The notes under the pieces are model-generated. The model made no database searches. It was not told the origin of the DNA and worked only from the letters and a program-made list of their open reading frames with translations. A stretch of DNA of 64,000 nt, taken from NCBI RefSeq assembly GCF_051622035.1, contig NC_135358.1, positions 4,541,501-4,605,500 on the forward strand, written 5' to 3'. The DNA is from Arctopsyche grandis (Eukaryota; Arthropoda; Insecta; Trichoptera; Hydropsychidae). A program made the position numbers and the translations under genes. Positions 25,346-38,536 of the stretch are shown piece after piece (positions within the stretch are counted from its first letter, which is position 1; each line of letters begins with the position of its first letter).

Positions 25346-28239
25346 GAAACCGTAAATATGCGCATAGGAAAATGTGTGCGTGCGGACGGACGGATACGCT
25401 GGAGCATTTTCCTTCGGGATCTCGGAAAATCCTTTATTCGAAAAGAGACGAAAGGCGAAAAAAAAACCAATAGCAAACCGATATCGTAGCCCGAATCAAA
25501 GAGTGATCGATGCATACGAAAATTTCAGGTAATAACACTGGATATTGCTAAAATTTTTCCTTCGGTGAAAAATACCTCTATATCGTATAAGAGTAATAAT
25601 CTTTATCGTATAAGAGCGATTGAGCTTACATATATTATGTACATTAATCATTTTCAAATATAAAAATAGTAGATAAGCACACTATAATATTCTTAGAAAT
25701 ATAAACATTTTATAATAACGATATGAATATACAAATAAATAGTATTTTATACTACTTGTATTTAATTGGTCAGTAACTATTATAAAAATAAAAATCGTTC
25801 GATTGATTCATCAGTATTTAATTATCAATATGCTAATTAGTCAGTCAGACTATTTTGACAGTTGGTTCGTAAGTTCTATTGGGCTTTTGCACACGACGAA
25901 ATGATTTTAAACTCCTAAATATATGTCCGTGAATGATATTATAATTTTGAAGAATAAACATTTTGATGAATCCAATCAAAGAGTTTACTAAATTTATACT
26001 TAGTTTCATTTGACCTTCTTTAATTATTAAAATATCATACTTTTTTATAATATTTATTCACCTAAATCTCAATAGGAATTTTATGTTTAATAATAAACAA
26101 TGTAAGTACATGTTTTATAATATTTCAATATCCTCGATAGTGAGATCAGTATTTGTACTGTCCTTTTTATCAATACTTGATGAATTCAATCGATGCTGTA
26201 TGACTACCAAAGTCTTTCGCATGAAAATTGATATTGACACATCAAACAAACTTTAACATTGACCTTTTACGTTCACATATTTATATATACAATTATAAAC
26301 ACATGTGCGATACAATCGATCAATAAATATATAAACACACATCATTTCAAGAAAAATATCAATGCTTTCACCCACATTGTTTTTCAATAGGTCAATCAGA
26401 AATAATTATAAAATCATTGTCACTTTCAATTATAAAACCATTTAAATGATTTTGAGTTTTTCATGATGTCACTATTCAACAATCATCTTATCAAAGTTTC
26501 AATAGTAAAAATTTTGAGGCAAAGTTCAAACGCAAAGATTTTTGCTATAAGGCTATTTGTATTTGTACAAAATCGACGTCGTCAATACAAATTCGTCTAC
26601 CCAAAATCAATTGAGGCTTTATATGGTCTTTTTGATAACCTTTAAAATATGATTCATCAATTTTCTATTTGATGAATCATATTTGAAAGTGTGACATACA
26701 TTTATCTTATCGCCTTATACATTAATTTCAACTGTTGTATTTTAATCATTTTTATTTGAGATAGTGTGAAAAAGTTACTATTGTCAAACTTTTTTTTTGC
26801 TCTCTTGCTTTGTAGGACAATATTGAACCATTTTTGTGGGTTATATCATCCTGGCAGACTAAGTCTGGTTATAACTATTCCTTTTTATAACCTGTGAAGT
26901 TAAATAGGGCCAGCAAGCAGACACATATGATATCTAACTGTCATCGCGTTGATCTGAAAGTCGGTTCTGATAAATTTTTGACAATTTCGTTTATGATTAA
27001 ATTCTTATATTGTTTTTTCAGAGACATTTGCTTACTTTAAAGAGAGCTAACCCAAATCCGTATGTACATGTGTGGGTTAAATATCAAAGCTATTGGAAGT
27101 GTGGAAGTGGTTCAGAATCAGCTCACAAATAATGCGCCATGAAAATACTCAGTGAAACTTATAAAAAACTATAATTAAATAGCCATATTCAGCTTATTCA
27201 GTAGCCAAAATTTCAAAACATTTAACCCAACCATTCGTTGCAATACTTTTCTTTGTAAAAAAATTATTTAACACTTTAAATCTAAACGTATGCTGTAGGA
27301 GATAATTAAATTCGCATAATTTCATAGGGCTGACATATGTATGACGTAAGGCCACTGTCAACTGTCTACTCGCGAAGGCGAAAATACGACACAATTGCCT
27401 TGCAAATAATTATTTTGACGACATTAATAAATTCGAGCCGAGTCGAAAAAGATAATAACGTTGAAAATAAAGCCCGCGAAAGCGGCTCATAAAGCCAACT
27501 TTTTCCCATCGTGTCTGTTTTTTTCTTTTTTTACGTACAAGTTCATAGGCATCGTTATTCGTCGTCGATTCGACTTGTGGTGTGTCGCAATTCGGACCCA
27601 AGGAAAATTCGATTACACAAGAAAACGATCGTATAAACTTGTCTCTTTATGATACGTTATCATGAAAGTGTCGCTCATCAGCGATGCTCGTGAAAAAATA
27701 CCCCACAAAATACAGGGGAGTTCAACATGCGTCATTCGTTGGAGCGCTTTTTAAAAATCATGCCTATACGAAACACTTGATGATTTTCTTATTGTGATGG
27801 TTCGACGTTGAATTGAATTCATTTCCATATTTTAACATACAAAATTGTAACGACACAGATATGTTAATCACAAAAGTCTTTCTTGCGAAACTCGTCATGA
27901 ATTGCGTCATCCGTTACGAATGTATACATTATTTTTTCGAACAAGAATATCAGTCGTTATTGTTTGGCAGTAACTTTTAAACGAAACGGTCGGTAACTAT
28001 AAACGAATTTTGGTTAATTATTGAACATGTCAAAATAAACTAACCATTCAACCGAACCAATTTATGTGCATATACATATGTATTATTAATAACTGATTGT
28101 TTATTATTAATAACAGACTAAAAGCATTTAAAGCTACTGGCCAATTAAATACAAGCCTTTAAAATTACATGGTTTGATTGTTAAATCAAATTTATATTAT
28201 AGCACATATTTTAAAGAATCAAGACAATTTTTGCGTATC

Positions 28240-28950
28240 TTAACAAAATAAATCACAAAAATTTATAAATCTTTTATCAGGCCTAAATTAGAATACGATT
28301 GTAGTAAATGGAATACTCGTTTAAAAAAATGTAAATCATACATATACATATATTTAAAGGGTTCAAAGGAGAATTACTAAAATAACTTCCGAACTGAAAT
28401 CACTTTATTATAATGAGAGTTTGAAAATAATGAATCTCACCATACTGGAGACGAAAAGAATAAATGGCGACTTAATCGAAGTCTTTAAAAAATTATAATA
28501 AATAAGCATTACAATAGTTTTTTGTCCAAACTTTTTATGTTCAATGACAACACTCATTTTCGAGTCCACTCTCTCAAACTACCAAAAGAAAAATCAAATA
28601 AATTGATTACGATGAAGTAAATATCAATCAAACAAACTAATAAAAGTCGAAGACTGATTACTTATTCCTTCTTTTCAAACAGAGTGGTTAAAGTTTGGAA
28701 TATTTTACTACATTATCTTTCCTACAATGTAGTAAGCTCTTAAAACCTTAGTATTTTTAAAAACAAGCTACATAGATATCTTCATTAAACTTTTAAATTA
28801 TTTTTTTAAATCTTCTTTTCCAATATCTTAATTTCTTTTGATATTTTCATTTTCTTTTAGTTATCATTTTACTTTCTTTTATTTATTATTTTACATACTT
28901 GGGTCTATCGGCTTTGCCGCCTCCCCCAAGTATGTTAAATAAATAAATTA
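28240..28950 (+). pseudogene. CR1-like LINE C-terminal relic with 3' stem-loop
   Basis: Frame-broken remnants of a reverse transcriptase C-terminus: pieces reading LRPKLEYDCSKWN, ITKITSELKSLYYNESLKIM and LTILETKRINGDLIEVFKKL, the common VQRR...L..R...GDL end of CR1/jockey-type LINEs. The 3' end has a 10-bp perfect stem (CATACTTGGG 28894-28903 with CCCAAGTATG 28925-28934) around a loop with CGGCTTTGCCG, then an AAATAAATAAAT tail. Inactive. Confidence 0.7.
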
Positions 28951-31900
28951 TTAACTTTAAATTCGTTTGTTCGATGAATATTTTCAGTGTTAACCTGGGT
29001 GGGTTTTATGTAAATTATATATTACATAATTTATCCAAACTGTAATGGAGAACATTAGGGAGTTGGCATTATGAAATGTACTCTTGTGTAATATACCTAA
29101 AATCCAGACACCAATTATGCCGTAAAATCCCTACGTACGGAATTTTACTATTCGAGTAATAATTTAATATACATCTCATTGTACAGATACATGTAATATA
29201 AGTACATATGTACATATGTTTTGTATGCAATGGTGCATAAGAATGTTTCGTTTGTGTAACAAAATGCGTTGTGTCGGTACCTAATGCGAAAAGTTCAATT
29301 TTGCTCTGAAGCTTTCGGTTAGTTGTCGCGTGGGGCAGTTAAAAATGAAATAGCCCATAAATTTTATACAACACGAAAGGAGGGAGGCACTATTCATTAA
29401 AAAGTTTAATTTTGAACCCCTGTGATTCGTTTACGGTCGTATAACGTGACTGGCGGATATTTTTCGGTGCGATTTTGTTATTTGGCAATGCAATTTTCTT
29501 TGTATTGAATTTGATAAAAATTTTAACTGTAGTTAGTTATATTCCTAATACGAATGTGGAATTTTTAATTGCGATTTTTATTATTCTCTGTGTGTGCCTG
29601 CAGTGAGTCGTAGTCAACATTTGGCTCACGATTTTATTATACTCTACAATTTGGACTTTATTAGCCGTCTTCAGTCAGTGTTTGCCAGTTTAATTGACTG
29701 TAAGTTTGAATAGTTGAACTATCCACATACTCTTCCTATCCATAGAACTATCGATTAATTTAGAATTCCCTGCATTAACATGCTGCGAACCGAACATGAA
29801 TATACATATGTATATGTATATAAGTTTGTACATCTAAACGTATGTGCATGAATGTATGTATGTTTCTAATATACCTCTACAAAACAATTTCAAAATCAAT
29901 TTCTTAATTATCTTTAGAGTTCAAGCTTTTTGAATTCGTTCTTCCTACTATTTGAGCTACATATGTTCTTAAATATTTTAAACAAATTGATTGAAAGCTT
30001 ACCAGAAATGAATTAAATTCAAAAACCAACACGAAATGACGAAGTGGATGTATTTTCGAACGAAACATGTTCAAATTTTAATCAAAACTTTGAGTACTTT
30101 CTTATTAGCAAATTGAATAAATAATACACCCAAAATTCAAATCAAATGGAATAAATTTAAATTCTCCATGGTATTCAGATAATTTTAATACTTTTAAGGT
30201 TTCGAGACTCAATATTCAAACATTAATTGAATCAAATATCTACCTTAAAATAAGGTCTCACAACTTAAAGTAATAAAAGCTTGTAAACATTTAGTGCGTA
30301 CATATGTAAAATAAATACATAAGAATAAAAAAATAGCTTTATTATTACGTCAATCTGAATTCTTAAAAACATAATGAAAAGCATCGTACATTTTGTATCA
30401 TCCTTAATTATGGATACGACCCAGCATTTTATTGGAAATAATTGAATTCAAAAATATAACGACTAGTAGTAGTAGTTTTTTTTGAGTTTCGCCTATTATT
30501 AAATTTATTAAATTACAAAATATACCATTGAAAAATTTTAACCGTTCTATTAAGCATGTACGTATGTACGTATGTTTTATATTAAAAATATCCATAATCA
30601 ATACATGTAAGTAGCGTAATAATCAAAGATCAAAATTAAAACACAGCATTTCAAAGAGCTCTCCACGTGTTCGAAGCGAAGGCAAAACTTGAATCTGATT
30701 ATATTAAAATTATATTCAGAACGAAAATGAAATTATTATATTAATAAAAACAGAGGGGAGAGATTTCGATAACGCGAATAACGTTATTAGAAAATTTTTA
30801 CACAACGATTTCTTATCGCTCACATATCGGCAACCACCTAATTTAAATCTTAATTATATTCGAAACGAATAAATTACGAAAGCACACCATTAGAAACCAC
30901 TCAAAAGGTCAAATTACTACTTAATTAATCCTCTATAAAAATCAAACACACACAATATAAATCAGGGCTGTGAAGTCATTTACTTAACAAACTCCAATCG
31001 CTAAAAACCAATGTGGCTCTGACTCCATTTCCGACTCCTATTTTATAATATTGAATTGTAATCCTGAACGTATTTATATATGCAGAAAGCTAAACAGCCT
31101 CCTGCATATATACATAAATAAATTTATGCAAAAGGCTGTTTACAGTTACGTACAGTCTTAATTTCACCAGCCGATGTGACGAATAGGCCATTTTTTAAAT
31201 ATACAATACTGAATCTAATCCAATACTTATTATATCTCACCAAGACTTATTAACTAGTAGTAATTTAAAATATATATTATTTAAAAATATTTTTGAAGTT
31301 ACATCAATTTTCAAAGTTCTTCTCTATAGTAATGAAAAAACACAACATACATACATATTGATAATGCAAGTATTGAATGTAGATTTACTAAAATTGATTG
31401 TAATATTCCATGTATCTTATAAATAAAAACGAAACGACGCGACGTCTGTAATCCGTGTCTGATTGGCTGTCGTCAAAGTCGTTTCTGATTGGCTGGATTG
31501 ATCATAGACGTTTGTGATTGGTCGGTCGTTAAATACTATTAATTTCTTCGATTCAAATCATTTTTTTATGATTAGACGGTATTTTCACTACTAGACTACA
31601 TTTCCATTTCAACTCACTTTTATTATATCCGTGCTAAAACCGCTGGAGATCGTGAAAAATAGAATCGAGAAATTCCGTTAATAATAAAAAGGAAAAAAAA
31701 ACATAAAACTATTTGATTTTTACGACTTCAACACTACCAAAACACCACAAATCTCCACAGCCCTGATAAAAATTGTACAAGTATGTATGTACATACTATG
31801 TAGTTTCTAAACAAACCAAACGAACCTACATACACGTGTATAGCATATAATATGTAATATCGACCTCCAAATTTGGAACAACGAGAAAATCGACGCACGT

Positions 31901-32558
31901 CATAAATATTTGAATTCAATTTCGACATGTTTCAAATTAGGTGAGCAATCTCCTTAAGTGAGCGTTTGCGTAAGTCTGCATTATTCCCCGGGTTACATTA
32001 ACGCCGCGGGGAATAAACAATAACCAGGTTGTAGAATAGTAATGAGCCGTCCCAAATTTCGAGAACGACGGGTTAGTTTCGGTGGGGTGGAAACGCACGA
32101 GGGGGGGGGGGGTGAATGACGGGGTGGCTATAGCCACGAAAAGGTTAACAGAAACACTGGTAGAGAGATACCAGTTTGTACCTGGAATATTCGGCGATAG
32201 CACGAATCGGGTCAAAAACACTCTTTCGATAGGTATAAGTGAGTGAGTCGGCCACCAACCCCATCTCTCCACGGTCAAGCTTGAAAACAAATAAACCGTT
32301 TATACGTTTGGGGTCAGCAAATTTATGTATCGCATTATACGGAGAAACACAAACCGAAACCGCGGACAACTAAAATACGACCGTGGCCATTGTTGCCCGA
32401 ATAAATTTTTAGATTTGCTTCGAAACCTCCTTTTGAAATGCTAACGAAGAATATCGCATCGTCGCGGGTCTCCATTTTGCGATTCGTTTGTCGGACTTTA
32501 CGCGCCAATTTTGTTCAAATATATGAATCTGATATCCTTAATATAAATATACATATGT

Positions 32559-32704
32559 AGCCAGTACTATGGCTTAATGGTAGCGTGTATGTTTAGCACC
32601 ATGTGAACAGTGGGTTCGATTCGCTATACTGCTGGTTAGATTTGGGGGTATTTGTTACTCGAAATCGATCATTTCTTATCAGAGTTTGCAAATTTAAATC
32701 TGAT
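32559..32704 (+). mobile_element. SINE 5' fragment with tRNA-like head
   Basis: AGCCAGTACTATGGCTTAAT (A-box region) and GTGGGTTCGATTCGC (B box), then CTGCTGGTTAGATTTGG and CTTATCAGAGTTTGCAAA. It abuts a reversed SINE at 32732. Confidence 0.7.
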
Positions 32705-32731
32705 CATTGTTTATTTTTTATTACATTTTGT

Positions 32732-33147
32732 ACCAGGAAGGCCTTACAGGTAAACCCCAATGCGCCTTTCTGGCCAATTACAAACAATACAGCATTTTTA
32801 TTACCCAAGTCGTTGAATTAAGAAAACTCGCAAATTAACGAGACATCATCTATGAATTGTACATAGATTTTATTGTTCATTAATCATACTTAAATAATGG
32901 TGGCATAGTAGGTAGAAAGGTTTTTAGCTATTTTTTAATCGGGAACCGTTTCAACAATGAAATCAAAAAAAAATTGGCAAAATCTGATAAGAAACGATCG
33001 ACCTGGGGTCATATATCAAAGTCTGACCAGCAGTATTACAGAAAATACTTAGAATAAATTCTTTTCAATCGAGGTCAGCTCATGGGATCGAACCCGGTGC
33101 CTCTCGGTGTTAAGCAGAAGCTTAACGACCGAGCTATGATGCTGGCT
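32732..33147 (-). mobile_element. tRNA-derived SINE, near full length
   Basis: Reverse strand: AGCCAGCATCATAGCTCGGT head, B box GGGTTCGATCCC and a terminal hairpin with stem CCAGAAAGGC/GCCTTCCTGG (one mismatch). Closely related to the 11190-11584 copy. Confidence 0.85.
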
Positions 33148-34424
33148 ATTATATTATTATATAATAAAATGCTTAATAAATTTATAACATTGCATAAGCA
33201 ATATATCTCCATTCTACGAGTCCTTCATATAAAATATTTGCTTCAATACATATATCATATTATTTATAGCAGTGAGTGCTGATCGATTTTGCATTATTAG
33301 TTGTCATAAAATATTTAATATCACTTGTTTCAAATTGATATTGTATTAATATTGATTCTGAGACATTGTTCAAGAAGGTGCGCCGATTACAGTTCGACTG
33401 CGTGATTAATAAAAATTCGCAAATTCCGATAAGACACTTCAAAGTAAAACCATAAATAAAACCGGTGTCCATTCCCATATGCGAAAGTTTCGCTTTACGC
33501 GAATTTTACCGACTCACTCGCTTTTATTTACATCGACATAATCAAATAAGGATAAGGAGACGGTAAAGTTATTCGAGGTGGAAATGACGATGTTGTCCTG
33601 TAGTTAGCAAAAAAGAAAAATGAGATAGCTTAACGCGAACCGTTTCTGAAAGTCAAACCGACGGGAATGAGGTAGAGGTAAAGTAGGGGGGGCTTTTATA
33701 CATTTTATCTTCTTTATTACCGAACATAATAATAGGGAGGATGGGCAGAGCCGGGATGCGAGAAAAAAAAGGAGCCACTTCGTATTTTCTCGCTCCGTAC
33801 GCAAATGCATCCTTTGTAATTATGTATTCCGACGCTTAATTTTCCTATTGAAGCAATTTGTGCTTCGACTCGGGGATTTTCCCCGAAACCCCCACAGGGA
33901 TGATTTCCAAGTAATACTGTTTTAATGATCACGTATCTCTCGTGGCATTGTATTGCATAAATACAGAGTGGGATGTGAACTGGTGGTATCTTACGCGCGA
34001 TGCAGCGTGTTGTATCACAATAAAAGAAAATCGCCGGGAAATCTTTCCCCTTTGACGTGACACGGGAAAATAAGGCTGGCAAAGGAGCAAGCGAACTCCC
34101 ATGAAAATCGCATCCGTCTCGAACCATAAATAAACCCATGAACCGAGGAATTCAGACACTATACGTTGCCTTGGGAACCGATATGTGAAAACGTTTAGCC
34201 AGAGCCGGTCAAACGTTTCCCGTCTCTTATTATAATTGCTATACATAAAAATCAGCTGACAACTAAAAATAAAACTATCAGTGTTTGATCTGTGTACATA
34301 CATATATTAAGCCTGTATTGGTTATAAAGTTTGTTTTGGAGGAAGAAACAACTGAAATTTGAGGTTATGGGTTAAACGTCAAATGCGGCCAACTTTGTGT
34401 GTTGGTGGAAAACTGTTTGATAAA

Positions 34425-34575
34425 TGATATTAACAATTAGATACAACATAACTTCTTATTGAATACTTATCTCACAGATAACGCTCAGTTAAAAGATGTT
34501 GTTCTAGCTGTGAAATGTCAGATCTGACACATTTGGCCGTAAATCGATATATAGAGGCTATATGCCAAATTTGAA

Positions 34576-34655
<80 letters not shown>

Positions 34656-35010
34656 GAGAGTTAAAACTATGAATATTTATATATTAGAGATAATGAGAAC
34701 CTATAAAGCAAATTTTATAAAATATAGAGTGAAAAAAGAAAAAGTTATAGGCGTTTAAATAATTGAAATCTGACATGGCGAAAAGTGAGAATAGTCTAAA
34801 CAAACGCTGGATAAACGTCAAGCACTTTTTCGTGGGAACGTTTTCAAACGCGTCTTACACGATATTTTTGTACCATCGTAATGGCGAAGGATTCATTTAC
34901 TTACATTGATGACCAAAATGAGCAATATGGCAAAGTATGAAAACGATCGGATAAGAGGCAAATTTTTCCTGAATTTTAATCGTAAGTGAAACGTAAAGGA
35001 GGTTTGTAAA
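34425..35010 (+). repeat. Family C repeat, long copy with (TA)n expansion
   Basis: Collinear with 20505-21055. The conserved 3' block GATGACCAAAATGAGCAATA...ACGATCGGATAAGAGG is intact. A (TA)n run at 34579-34650 sits where the other copy has only a few TA units. Confidence 0.82.
34579..34650. repeat. (TA)n microsatellite
   Basis: 36 uninterrupted TA units inside a family C copy. Confidence 0.97.
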
Positions 35011-35852
35011 AATGCAATTGCGTAGTCGAGAATCTATTTCATTGTTGCATGTTTACTGTTTTAGACAGTGGTTGGGGTATTTCCTGTTTGAATACGGTCA
35101 ATTTTACCTTTTCCCTATTACAAAATATATGAGAATAGAGTCGTTCGATACTAAATTTATTTCCATATTTACCTCCACCTCTCCCCCTCTATCCTTTCAC
35201 CTCGCCTGTTTATTTATACGTTTTTCTTTCCCTTTGTCTGAGTTTCCAGAGAAAATTGTTCGCATAGCGCTCTTTGCTTTGCCTACAACTACCTACTATA
35301 TTTCCTTGCGTTCCTCGCTGCTGTCGCATTCCAACTTTGCTTTCAACGTATCTCGTTTGAAAACTGGTAATCATACGTCTTACCCATTAATTTTTAAATA
35401 ATTCATCGACGGGAATGTCGAGTGCTTCGCAACACAATTTAATCCTTTGCAAAGTTTGAATTCACGATCGTACAATACTAAGGCGTAAAACAACTTACGT
35501 ATATTATATACATATTGCATGTACAATTGTACAATAAATATTTAATTTCAACATGGCATTCTTGACATTATATGTAATTTAAACATTGAAACTTGTAATA
35601 CAATTTGCGTATTAACCCTAATAAAATAAACCTACTCAAAGATTTAACAAACAGTAGTAAAACACTAAACTTTAACATAATAAAGCCGGATATGTATAAT
35701 TTAATTTCATCATCATCCATTATTTAAGGAATGCCTCTCCGTCCATTCTTTACATACATATGTACATAGATGTTTTGAGCTAATTCAATGTAAAATACAT
35801 AAACTCTTTGACACAAATTCAAAAATCTATCAATTTTAATCTCAAACCATCA

Positions 35853-35920
35853 TATATGGCTTAATGGTAGCGTGTATGTTTAGCACCAAGTAATCAGTGG
35901 GTTCGATCCACCATACATAA
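35853..35920 (+). other. Solitary tRNA-like SINE head
   Basis: TATGGCTTAATGGTAGCGTG (A box) and AGTGGGTTCGATCCACCATA (B box and T-arm) are nearly identical to the head at 32569. Acceptor (ATATATG/CATACAT, one mismatch) and T-arm pairings are possible, but the anticodon stem is poor. No SINE body follows. More likely a SINE-derived relic than a working tRNA gene. Confidence 0.5.
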
Positions 35921-37289
35921 AAAATCGCTAGACAATTAATTATAAGTATTTTAAAGCAATGAAATATCACAATCAATAGGAAAAACATCTGACTATTGAT
36001 TCCAATACTCACTTTGAGCACAGCAATACTAGATCTTGAGTTAAAGACCGCAAAACCCAAAAAACTGTCAAAATTGCGCATTTTTATAAATGCTTATATC
36101 TCGTAAATGATCGCGGACCAACAAAAATTATTATCATATTCAAATTCAGTGGATCAAACTTAGTAAAGATTGATTAGTCTCCACTCTGGTAATTTTTTGG
36201 TTGCTTAGTGTATTAATATTAACATTTAGAATTTGTATTGTATTTAATGTTCATGTTTTTCAATATAAGAGAGGAGCAAATTGAATTATTAATAAAAACC
36301 ATAAAACTTTTTATCCAACTTTCACTATTCTGAACGGCGCTGAGTAGTATTTTTCTACTAACCATTTTAATGCAAATTATTTTGAAGTATTGCATAAAAT
36401 ATGAATTTAATATTTAAATCGCTTGGGGCGTTTACCCGAATGCAATATATGTAGTATGATAATCATCGTAAAAGAACCATTCAAATTATTCGCTCTCCAT
36501 AATATAAAAATACGATGCCTCAATTAGAAATATTGTCTGTGGTCACGAATGGTGACCCACTGAAATTGTACGACTGAAAAACACAATTTTAAGGTCGTCT
36601 AATTTTAGATTGTGAATCATGGCCTTTGTATGTGCGAGTGTGTGCATGTTTATATCGTATTGCACACACCGCTTTAGTCGTACCACCTAACACCCTTTCA
36701 CCGAACATCAAATCCTCTTCCGGGCTTTTATTTTTTTATTTCTATTTTTTTTTCTTTTTTGAGAACTGGGGGAAAGCGAAGGGGGTCTTTTTTCACCGCA
36801 GACCATGGCCTCTCGCGGCAAAAGCCCGAAACGCAAACAAAAACCATCTGCGGCTTGTTTTTCCGAGTGAAATTTCCACAAAAGGTTTTCCCATTGTGGC
36901 TCTGGGGCGCTCTATCCATTTGCCCGAAGCCTTTCGCATTTTTCCACCTTTTAATTCGTTTATCTTCTTACAACGCAATCAATTAGGTTTTTTTCCCAAT
37001 CTCCCTCCCACCTCATCGACACCAAGTGGGTTGTTATATTTTGAAAGAAAATAACATCATTCATATTTGTTTTTTCAACTAAACGTTATCAAGCTAAAAT
37101 ATTATCTCACACAAGAGAAGATACCATCTTTGTGATATTTCAAAACTACAAAACGAATGATTGTCTTTGGATAAAAGTGTATACATACATATATATCATA
37201 AAATGAATACTAAGCCTTTTAAAGGATGGTTCCATCATACAACAATTGAAAACAATGAAATAAAAATAGAACTAACATAATATTCTATA

Positions 37290-37420
37290 TCATATATATA
37301 TAAAGACGGTAATCTGTGTGTGTGTGTGTGTGTGTGCCCTAACTCTCGCCGAACATAATGAATGAATCGATAAAAATCGATAAATTCATTTTTCATTTTT
37401 TTCATATTTTTCATTATTTT
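37290..37420 (+). mobile_element. Helitron-like element A, 5'-end fragment
   Basis: CATATATATAAAGACGGTAA, a TCTGTGTG...(TG)n run, then CCTAACTCTCGCCGAACATA and GATAAAAATCGATAAATTCA as in the 38.5-kb copy, after which the match stops in a run of TTTTTCAT units. Confidence 0.65.
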
Positions 37421-37567
37421 CATATTTTTCATTTTTTTCATAATTTTCAGTTTTTTGTGCCTTTGTCTTTCCGAAACCAGTCGATTCCATATCTTTAACT
37501 TTATTTTTATTCGAGTTTCAATTTATTTTCGAAACCACCCGTTGAAATCAACGGGCCCTACACTAGT

Positions 37568-37922
37568 GTATATATAAAATTGAATGTCTGTTTGTCTGCC
37601 TGTCTGTCTGTCTCGGATACACTCAACCGATTACGATGGAACTTTCATGATTTGTTGTATGCATGTCTGGGAAGCTTACTGTGAAATAAAACAGGAAAAA
37701 AACCTCATAATAATAATATTCATAATTACGATTTTACCGACGCAAAAGTTTGAAGCGCCATTGTGTAGTCAAAGAAATGTGTTCGTTCGTAACCACGTTA
37801 CCAGTTGGTTTATGACGACACGGCTTTGAAGAGACGTTATTTGAGCTCCAACAATCACTTGAAACGGGAACGGGAATTGAATGCCTTATTCTGGCATCGC
37901 AACGCATGCCGGTTTCAGCTGG
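37568..37922 (+). mobile_element. Helitron-like non-autonomous element, GGGAAC type, decayed copy
   Basis: Begins TGTATATATAAAATTGAATG with TGTCTGTCTG units, shares ACCGATTACGATGGAACTTT with 51744-52044, and ends near GCATGCCGGTTTCAGCTGG. The middle differs from the other copy, and the terminal CTAG has become CTGG. Confidence 0.6.
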
Positions 37923-38084
37923 ATATTTATAAATAAATAAGTTTAAATTCATAGATCATTTTAAATTAAAAATATCAATTTATACATAAAGCATTAAAGA
38001 TTCATATTATGTGAAACGTATATGTTTATTTTCATTTTAGATTTTAGCCTTTTTATTGTTTAAAAATTATGTTCACAGTGTTTG

Positions 38085-38400
38085 ATTTTGATTTTTAAAT
38101 GCTTTTTATTATTACGAAATTATGTTCACAATACATCTTATATCTATTTTAATAGCTACTCATCTACTGATCATTTTCTATTTTACAATTTAAATTAAAT
38201 TTGGTGAGTTATCATAGTATTACATTATTCTAATGTTAATGTAGAGCATAATAGGAAAAAGAGATTAAAAACCTATTTACAATTATTATAAATGCTCATA
38301 ATACATCTAATACATAATATTAATTAAAGACTCTCTAAAGTCGATGACCTAACGCAGAGTGTTCACAGTGTGTTTTGGTTCTATTGTAATAGTAACTGAT
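38085..38400 (+). repeat. Family D repeat, uninterrupted reference copy
   Basis: Runs from TTTTTAAATGCTTTTTATTA through AATATTAATTAAAGACTCTC to CACAGTGTG. It contains the TTAA that is the insertion point of the piggyBac-type element in the 48.97-kb copy. Confidence 0.75.
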
Positions 38401-38536
38401 CATAATATGTTTACGTTCAAGTAGATAGTTCATTTTTTATTTTTCAGTACTATGTAGTTATATCGTTTCCCTTTGTACATATGTACAAAGGGAAATGAAA
38501 ATGTACAGTAAACAGACATAAATACTACATACATAT

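Noticed and set aside
33717..34303. Overlapping 140- and 124-codon frames on the minus strand
   Set aside because: Mutually overlapping frames in a GC-richer island, with no domain and no codon pattern.
35012..35401. 129-codon open frame on + strand
   Set aside because: No recognisable domain and no splice or repeat support; lies in a GC-richer intron island where stops are rarer.
36626..37054. 142-codon open frame on + strand
   Set aside because: Includes homopolymer T/F runs and overlaps other open frames in both strands; composition effect.
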